Shown here: in pieces, positions 56,196 to 64,000 of the stretch
Numbering within the stretch: the stretch's first letter is position 1
How the letters are laid out: each line of letters opens with the position of its first letter
Source of the DNA: Limanda limanda
Lineage: Eukaryota; Chordata; Actinopteri; Pleuronectiformes; Pleuronectidae
Length of the DNA: 64,000 nucleotides
Direction: 5' to 3'
NCBI RefSeq assembly: GCF_963576545.1
Contig: NC_083639.1
Span: 12,974,498 to 13,038,497 of the forward strand
Position numbers and translations under genes: made by a program
Notes under the pieces: generated by a model
Seen by the model: only the letters and a program-made list of their open reading frames with translations
Told to the model about the DNA's origin: nothing
The model's database searches: none

Positions 56196-59100
56196 ATCCT
56201 CAAGAAAAGCCAGTGCAACCCTCCCCTCTGTATTATTCCCGAAACTGACATGTCGTAGCAGGGAAATACCAGTGGTGACCTCACATGCCGAACTGCTGGG
56301 AAAATCACCTCTCATTTTTCTTGCCATGAATCAATGGGCTTTATATGATTCGGTTATATAATGTTTGTGTGTGTGTGTGCGCACACGTGCGTGTGTGTAT
56401 GTGTGTGTGGTGGCAGCAAAGCTCAATTGGCATTGGGATCAGGTATTCTCCTGCTGATTGATGCCCCACTAGGAATTCACAAGGACAACCGCTGATAAGA
56501 GGGGGATGAGGAAAAATACAGTCCTGCTTGGAAAAATAAATAAATATCCCTTTACACAGCAGAACACTGTCTGGGATTTCACCTCATGTTTTGTTTTTGG
56601 TTTTATGGTTTCTTCAGCATAGGTGAATCAGAGCATTTGAACGAGAAACAACCCTGCCTATGATATGGTGGTGAAATCCACTTTGGTTGCAGCTAAATCG
56701 TGATTGCTGATGACGTCAATCTTTCGGGCAAGTTCGTTCTCTGATATCAATCCAGCTTTTCACTCATCTCCAAAAAACCCTAATCCCGCCCAAAGTCTGC
56801 CACTGTGGACACTGTCCTCATGTCCTGGTCTCGTCTGAAAAAGGATAAGAGACTGCAGGTTTAACAGATGGGAGTGTCAGGACGGCAGAGTGTTAAATAC
56901 ACAGCCATAAAGACAGAGATGGGAGGACCACTCCGCATTGACATTAAACAACCTCACTCGCTTACTGTTATTTCTTCTTTTCAAGGAAAGTGAGGAGCAA
57001 GGAGGAAAGAGGAAGGGCGGCAGATTGGAAGAAGAGTGGGAGAGCGGCATGAGAGGGGAGATGGAGAGCCAGGAGAGAAGGAGGAAAAGAGAGGGATAAA
57101 CTAAAGTGAGAGTAGAGGAAGAGAGAGGAAGAGAGACGGAGAGGCTCAATATGATGAAATGAATGCCAGGGAAAAACAGTTCAGACCCACCAGATGGTTG
57201 CTATAGCAACCACATCCCTAGTCTCCCTCTCTGTCTCTCCGTCTCTCGCTCTCTACCTCGTTTCTTTCTAGCTGCTTTAAGTCTGTGGAGGGAAACCAGC
57301 GGCTGGGAGAGGCAGCTTTTTGCATTTTGGTGCAGTGTCATCATTGATCCTCATAACCAACTTTACATACTGTTGTTCCTTGTGTACATTCACTGTGCTT
57401 TTATTGTGTCTATTTGACAGCTGACTTCTTTTGAATGCGATACGCCAACTATGCCCTGTTTTCATCCCACAGAACAAATCCCGAACAAAATCTTGTGCTA
57501 CTGGTTTGGAATAATAAGCGAGGCATTACAGTGCAGTGCACCAGTCATGAACAGGTCTGGTGACTCTAATAAATGCCTAGTTTTACCGTTGACCCTGTCC
57601 TCACACACAGGCTGAACATCTACTGAACACATACAAATGTTTGTATTGTGAAGCGTGCATTGCTGTAAACTCCGCATACAGATTGAGATGCTAGGAGCGT
57701 TCTCCTCAAGCTCAGCAGCAGTGCTCCACACTTTCAGACACAGGATGGGCATCAGACGTCTTCATCGCGTTGGTTTGTCGTCACTGCAACGAGCGAAAAC
57801 ATCCGACTGAAAACACACACAAGGATATGCACACTCACAAATGCTGCCTGGCACCATGCATGCCCTGCACATGCACATACACACAGACACCAGCCGGGGG
57901 GAAAAAAATCCCAAACTGGGATGTACCACGAAGGGAAGAGCTCGTAGGCCCCCCAGCAAATCTCATGCATGGAGATCATTTTCAAAACAGTACAAAATGG
58001 TGGGCCATCTCTCAGTGGCAGAGTGGGTCTCTGCACGGCCCCCGGGGCGGGATGGCATGTAATTGTGTACGCGTGCCTCCTGAATAAAAGATGCTGACCT
58101 AGATGGAAATCCGCCATTGGTCACTCAATTTGTGCGACATGTGTGATTGGCTCGCGCCCAAACACACATAATAGCTGTCCAATGGAATAGAGAGCAAAGA
58201 CAGTCGTGCTTTTGAGGGAAATGTTAGAAACTTTTGTTCACAGGTTTGTAAAAGAGATTTTAAATGAACATTTTGAAGGTGTTTGGAAATATATAATCAA
58301 TGTGTCATTCAGTTTTTCACATCAGTGTCTTTGCAGCGTATGATTTTTCTAAAGGCCCCTCCCCCTTATAAAAGCCTTATTCTGGGCTTTATCCTGCATC
58401 ACAATCACAAAAGAAAACATGAGAAGGATTTTTAGACTCTCCATCATCAACAAGCATTACACAGTTCACTGATGCAGATTGGATTCGTGCAATGTGCCAG
58501 CTCTGCACCACGTGGGACTGAACATAGTACATATGTCTGCAGGTCTGTGAGCATCAATGAACCCGACTGAAAGGGTGTTTTGTATCAACACTGTACTGAG
58601 CCCTTCTACATTATTGATATGCAATTTGACTGCTTGCCATCAATAAATTATTAAGGAATTGAAAATTGTTGAGCCGCGGCCCGACAGCCTCGCATCTCGT
58701 TGGCCGCTGCAGACGGCGGCCGCCCGAGCGTCAATGACTGTTGAGCTCCAAACTGCGCAAGTGGAGAAAAAGTCATCTTTTTTCTTCAGGTTTCTCAAAG
58801 AACTTGAGGCTATGTCGCTCCCACCACGTGTTATGCAATGTTCCAGCTGTTTACACAGTGGATTGGTTGGGTTTAGTGATAGCTGGGTCTCCCCTGGAGA
58901 AAGGAGGGAGGCTGGATCCAGATGTTTGGAGTTGTCTTGCCAACCTTGGGACTGACGCTGCGTGAGATCCTGCAGGCTCAGCCCAAACACTCTGACTCAT
59001 CCATCTCGCATTTCGCACATCTTAGCGATAAATCCAACCACATAAACTGAGCTGTGGTGTCACTTGAAACATTTCAAGGGACTCACTGGGGGAATATTCA

Positions 59101-60896
59101 AATGTGTCTTATTGTTAAGATTCGGGATTCCATGTTGCATGAACCAAGAAGTGGAGACAGGGAGGAGTTTTAAGAGAATTAAAAAAATGATTTGAGGAGA
59201 GGATATAATGTGAACACCAGCACGGCAGATTGTCAGTTTTGAGTTTTAGAGGTGAGGTGTGTCTTCTGAGATCCAGAGTCCATAGAGACGCACAAATGTA
59301 GAGAGAGAGAGAAAGAAGGGTGAATATGGTGGGTTTATGATCCTGGACACAAACACAAACCTGTATTAACAAGAGATGCAGACAAAATGGGCAGTACAAA
59401 AAGAGCAACACTGAAAAGTGACCATCACATGTTTGGCCACAAGGGTTGCATGAAGAGTGTTCTTGGTAAAACCGGTGCTTGTATACAGCTTGGAGGCGTG
59501 GTATTTATCATTGACAGAAGTTCAAGTGTAAAGGTGATTTTGGAGGGAATCAGAAACAGGAAACTGTGTCCCTGCCATCGAAACAGGCAGTGACGAGGAC
59601 GAGAGGGGGACAAACAACACACAAGAGCAGAGGGACAGGGTGGAGGAAACACAAGAAGGAACAGAGCAACAAGTCCAATCCTGACACACATTTCTTAGGA
59701 GTAAAGATCTATTGTCGTTGTCAAATATTCTGCATCACATCTGACACTCTGAGACAGAGTTAAGGGTCAAAAACTGCAGATTACAACCTAACATAGGAAT
59801 CTAGATCTAAATCTATATCTATTCTTTTTCATGATTCATGGTTTTATCTCTCTAGTCCGACTTATTGAACGTAGCGTATTTCTGTGAACGGTTATTTCCT
59901 CAAGGGAGATGGTATAAGCTGATTTTGATTAGGTTTGAAGCATTCCTCCTAAAGTTCACATTTCTTAACATTGATGTTATTGACAACATTTTAGTCTTTT
60001 TTAATGTTCTCTTTTCTGCTTTTAATATACTATTAAGGTAAAGTAGAAGTAATCACCAGATTTAGTAAATAGAGTAAGTTCAATCTTCCATTAATCCTAT
60101 AACATCAAGTTTACCCCTGTTAAGTTCCTCTTACGTAACTTTAAGGTGTGTTAAATCATCACAATCCACTTTATCTGACAGTATCCTGCATTGCATGTCA
60201 TCATTTCCCAGCTCTTTATTGAAGATACATAATGTCTGTACATATTCAGACTACGTGTATTTTTATCACTGCACCATTCCATCAAGTGGAAATATCTGCC
60301 ATATAGATTATGCATCTGCAAAACTTATACTATATTCACAATAGTTACAATTTCAGTTTGTCATTTTAGATCATAACAAAGACCCATTGTCTTATAAAAC
60401 GTTTATTAAACTGAAAAACTTTAAAAATACAGATAACATTGGCTTGATTAAACACAGTGTAGTTAGTAAAATAGTCAGGCCTGTAATATAAAGGTTAGCG
60501 TCCTCACTCTGACAGCAAGTCGCTCTATCCACATTGAAATTCCTCGGTGATGTCCACTCTGCACCATCAGCCTCTCTGGCTAAGCCTCAGGAATACCAAC
60601 CAGCTGTCAGCCCCTTACTCTCTCCCTCTCTCTGTCTCTCTTTCCCTCGGCCCTCTCTCATTTTCTCTCTCTCCATATGCTCTCTCTTGTTGACAGCATC
60701 ACCATTTTAATTCTGGGTGTGCAGGTTCTGTTTCCCCCCCCCCTCCTTTGCTAGAGATGCATGGAGCAAGCAGCGAGGAGCCAGCACAGAGCAAAGGATC
60801 AGGGCTATGAATCTTAATGAAGAAGAAAGTACAGGGGGAGAGAGAGGTGAGGTCTGAGGAGAATCCACCCTATCTACCTCTTTCACCCCTTCGCCT

Positions 60897-60899
<3 letters not shown>

Positions 60900-60990
<91 letters not shown>
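60900..60990 (+). repeat. (TC)n microsatellite
   Basis: Pure TC array of about 45 units followed by CT-rich sequence. Confidence 0.98.
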
Positions 60991-60993
<3 letters not shown>

Positions 60994-61740
60994 CTCTCAC
61001 CCTCTCTCTGTGTTAACAGGATTTGTCTCCCTTTGATTCTGATTAATTAGCTGACGATGGACGACAAAGACCCTGAATGCTGCCGAGTTAAAGACAGGAA
61101 GAACAAGACGGAGTAGACAGACTCCTATTGCTGCACTTTTATACACACAGGATTTCCATCACTACATAGTAGCAGTAGCACCACCACACTACTCCGATCC
61201 ACGGAGCCAGGCAAAACTATGGTGCTCCCAATTTAGTGTCGAAGAAGTGAACTGTCTTACACAGAACCTTGCATGGCCTCAACCCCATCCAACACGTTAG
61301 AGATGAGCTTGTACGTCATGTAGGAGCCAGGCCTCTTCCCCAAACATCAGGCCGACATGACATCTTCAGATGTATTTTCACTTTACGAAATGTGAAAATG
61401 GAATGTTTGGATTGATGTACAGACTTGAAATAAACTTTTATGTGTTTTCTTTTTTGGTGTTGTGCTTTGTATCTTTTAATCCGGCTGCTCAATTAGTGTT
61501 TGTCTCCAAACCAAAAGCACAACTGACAAATGGTGAAACGCCCTTTTCAGCCTTTTCCCAATTTAAAACCACCTTGCGACGATGTGTGAAAGATTGAATA
61601 AGTTGGATTAATATTTTATATTTGTGTCATGGGGACCATCCAACATGAGATTTACATTACACATGAACATATACTAAAGGGGTAAAGACTTCCAGCAGAT
61701 AACCTCTATCTTCCAAGTAAATCAAATCATCGCTGCATGC

Positions 61741-61747
61741 CACACAC

Positions 61748-61839
<92 letters not shown>

Positions 61840-61907
61840 CACACACACACACACAAACACACACACGCACACGCACACACACGCACACGCACACACACAA
61901 ACACACA

Positions 61908-61947
<40 letters not shown>

Positions 61948-62020
61948 CACACACACACACAAACACACACACGCACACGCACACACACGCACACGCACAC
62001 ACACAAACACACACAAACAC

Positions 62021-62072
<52 letters not shown>

Positions 62073-62114
62073 GCACACACACACACACAAACACACACAC
62101 GCACACACACACGC

Positions 62115-62191
<77 letters not shown>

Positions 62192-62208
62192 AACACACAC
62201 ACACACCT
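61741..62208 (+). repeat. Large compound (CA)n array with internal duplication
   Basis: About 470 bases of CA repeats with scattered AAAC and CGC interruptions. The interruption pattern starting at 61855 recurs identically for at least 66 bases starting at 61961, a shift of 106 bases. Confidence 0.97.
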
Positions 62209-62839
62209 CAATTGACACAAAATAGACAAAAGGGAACTCAAGGTTTAATATTTGGTGTTTTACCTTTTCTGCGTCTTATCCTTTTTTTTTACATTCTGGC
62301 TTAACAGTGTTAATTTATTTATTTCTACCCAGGGACAGATCATCTGTTCAAGATGCAGATTCAAGCTCCGTGTGTTCGCAGCTTGATGAAGTGTTACTCT
62401 CTGAATATATGGAGAGCACAGGAGAGTGGTTGTATTGGCGGTATAAATGGTGACATACAGTATATGTATGAGTATGGAGTAGTGTTTGAGCGCTCTTACA
62501 TTTGTGTTTGTGGGCTGAGTGCTTATCTTTGTTCGGTTTGTTCCCACAGAAAACCACGGCCACTCCACTTTGATATCCTCTCTGTCATGTTGAAATGAGT
62601 CCTTATGTGGCAACACAAAGTCCTTCTCTCTGTTTCTTCCAAATTCTCTGGAGACCTCAAACCTTACTTTTACTCCTTCAGTTGCCATGGATACCTCCAG
62701 CAAGGCAGCTGATTGGAGGCAACAATAAACTCAACTCTTCTTCCAGAGTTTGACAAATTTGTCTCCAAATTGACGACCTGAACAGACTCCCTGTACCCTC
62801 TCTCACATACTGACACACATCTGGTGATGCGAGCACGTA

Positions 62840-62882
62840 CACACACACACACACACACGCACACACGCACACACACACACAC
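62840..62882 (+). repeat. (CA)n tract
   Basis: Short CA tract with two CGC interruptions. Confidence 0.93.
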
Positions 62883-64000
62883 GTGGATAAACTCTGAGGA
62901 CTGACGCGCGCACACAGCGGCAGTGAACGTTGACAGCGGAACGGAGATCAATGTAATCTCCTTCAGCACAATCCAAAGCCACTGTCATCATCTATCTATC
63001 TATCCCAGTGGAACAGTCGAAATGTGTGAAATCAATTCTGCATTCAATTAAGGAGCAGCCAGCCACAGCAGTCTGGCTCTAGAGGTGACCCCGGGTGCTC
63101 CTGCTTGCTCCTTGATGAAGGCCTGCTCCGGTTAATAGCCTGGTCTCCACCACAGCACCATGGAGGGCTTGTTGCACCACTGCACCGACATGGGCCGACA
63201 CAGGAGGGAACACGTGAGTGAAGACCTTGGTTTCATCAACTGTTTCAGATGAAGAATCTTTGTGCTGCACACTTAAAGACATAGGTTGTCATTCTGGGCA
63301 ATGCAAATATTCATAATGTAGATGGGAGCATCTCATGTGTGAAGAGTTAAAGTCCATACGGCGTCCTAAATTAAGAAAATCTAGAAACCAGCATCTCTAC
63401 AATTCCCTCATAAACATGATGTGTCTCATTAGTTTAATCCTTACAGAAGCCAGAGTGTGAGAACAACAAGCTGTGGTCTTAAACAAGGTTTTTCTGTGGG
63501 TGATTTCTTGGCCATGGAGCAGTGATTCAAAGGAAGAAATAGTACCAACTCATTATACAATAATTGTGGTTTGTCGTTTTAGGATGACTCTTTAAATGTC
63601 TAATCTCAGTATCTCAAAGTCCTCTGAAAGATTTTTAGAAACAATCAGGTTTATTTGATTTTTACATCAGTATGTTTTAGGGAGACCCGGTTTCGTAACT
63701 TTTATTAACTTGTATGTAGTTTAGTAATGTGCTAATTTTTTTGGTCAAAGATATACATGCGGCTTGAAAAACTGCAATAATTTATAGTTTCAAATGCATT
63801 GTTTAAAGTATGGGATCAAACTTATCTCACTCTGTACTTTTTTTAAACTTTATTAACTAAAAATGTCAGGAACAGACCAGCAATGATAACAACAACTGGA
63901 ATTCTGAATATGAAAAAATAAATACATAAAGTGTACAAATATTGAAATGTACCAAGAAAAATAAATATATACAAAATATGTTTAAGGAAAACAATAGCAC

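Larger units (their letters stand above)
53640..60700. other. Gene-free distal region (left part)
   Basis: No convincing coding exon was found. Contents include a LINE relic at 54905-55745, a CA array at 56098-56195, A/G-rich DNA at about 56990-57140 and scattered short frames without domains. It may hold regulatory DNA of camk2n1 or noncoding RNA, but nothing in the sequence proves that. Confidence 0.5.
61000..64000. other. Gene-free distal region (right part)
   Basis: It holds the large CA array at 61741-62208, a smaller CA tract near 62840-62882 and AT-rich DNA to the end. A 19-codon highly charged frame occurs at 61057-61116. No protein family was recognised. Confidence 0.5.

Noticed and set aside
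61657..62241. CVCV / THTH frames of 160-190 codons
   Set aside because: Translations of the compound CA array.

Overview
This window is vertebrate nuclear DNA, almost certainly from a ray-finned fish and probably a percomorph teleost. The genes have GT-AG introns and match vertebrate families closely. Long (CA)n, (GA)n and (ATCT)n microsatellites, tRNA-derived SINEs, short inverted-repeat elements and a decayed LINE are scattered between and inside them. No bacterial, viral or CRISPR-type locus is visible. Exons were assembled by hand from splice sites and reading frames.

Layout, left to right. 1-6.4 kb: the first coding exon of a p38 MAP kinase (mapk14-like, minus strand) in a GC-rich start region, with several kb of its first intron running off the left edge. 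9.7-11.8 kb: tmem167b (minus), three exons, complete. 16.4-18.4 kb: b3galt6 (minus), a single coding exon with an upstream 5' UTR exon. 19.9-29.4 kb: dnajc16 (plus), 15 coding exons, 806 codons, complete; its introns hold a SINE apparently nested in a MITE, a second MITE-like element and long microsatellites. 30.9-33.3 kb: cda (minus), four exons, tail to tail with dnajc16. 34.1-39.4 kb: a trypsin-like serine protease (minus) with five coding exons, a noncoding first exon and a TATA box. 42.2-47.4 kb: a second, diverged trypsin-like protease (plus), head to head with the first. 50.8-51.9 kb: camk2n1 (plus), two coding exons, with a GA repeat upstream and a long 3' UTR. 53.7-64 kb: no convincing gene; a LINE reverse-transcriptase relic and large CT and CA arrays.

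The genes are mostly unrelated housekeeping or signalling genes: p38 signalling, Golgi trafficking, glycosaminoglycan linker synthesis, an ER J-protein, pyrimidine salvage and CaMKII inhibition. The exception is the divergent protease pair, which shares one intergenic region and an identical intron-phase pattern. From memory, human CDA and CAMK2N1 are near neighbours on 1p36, and DNAJC16 and B3GALT6 also lie on 1p36, so much of the block looks like conserved synteny. I found no convincing new multi-gene system. The best leads are a small repeated insert family in the protease gene, the nested transposon in dnajc16, CA arrays beside two splice donors, and the unusual disulfide and propeptide features of the proteases.
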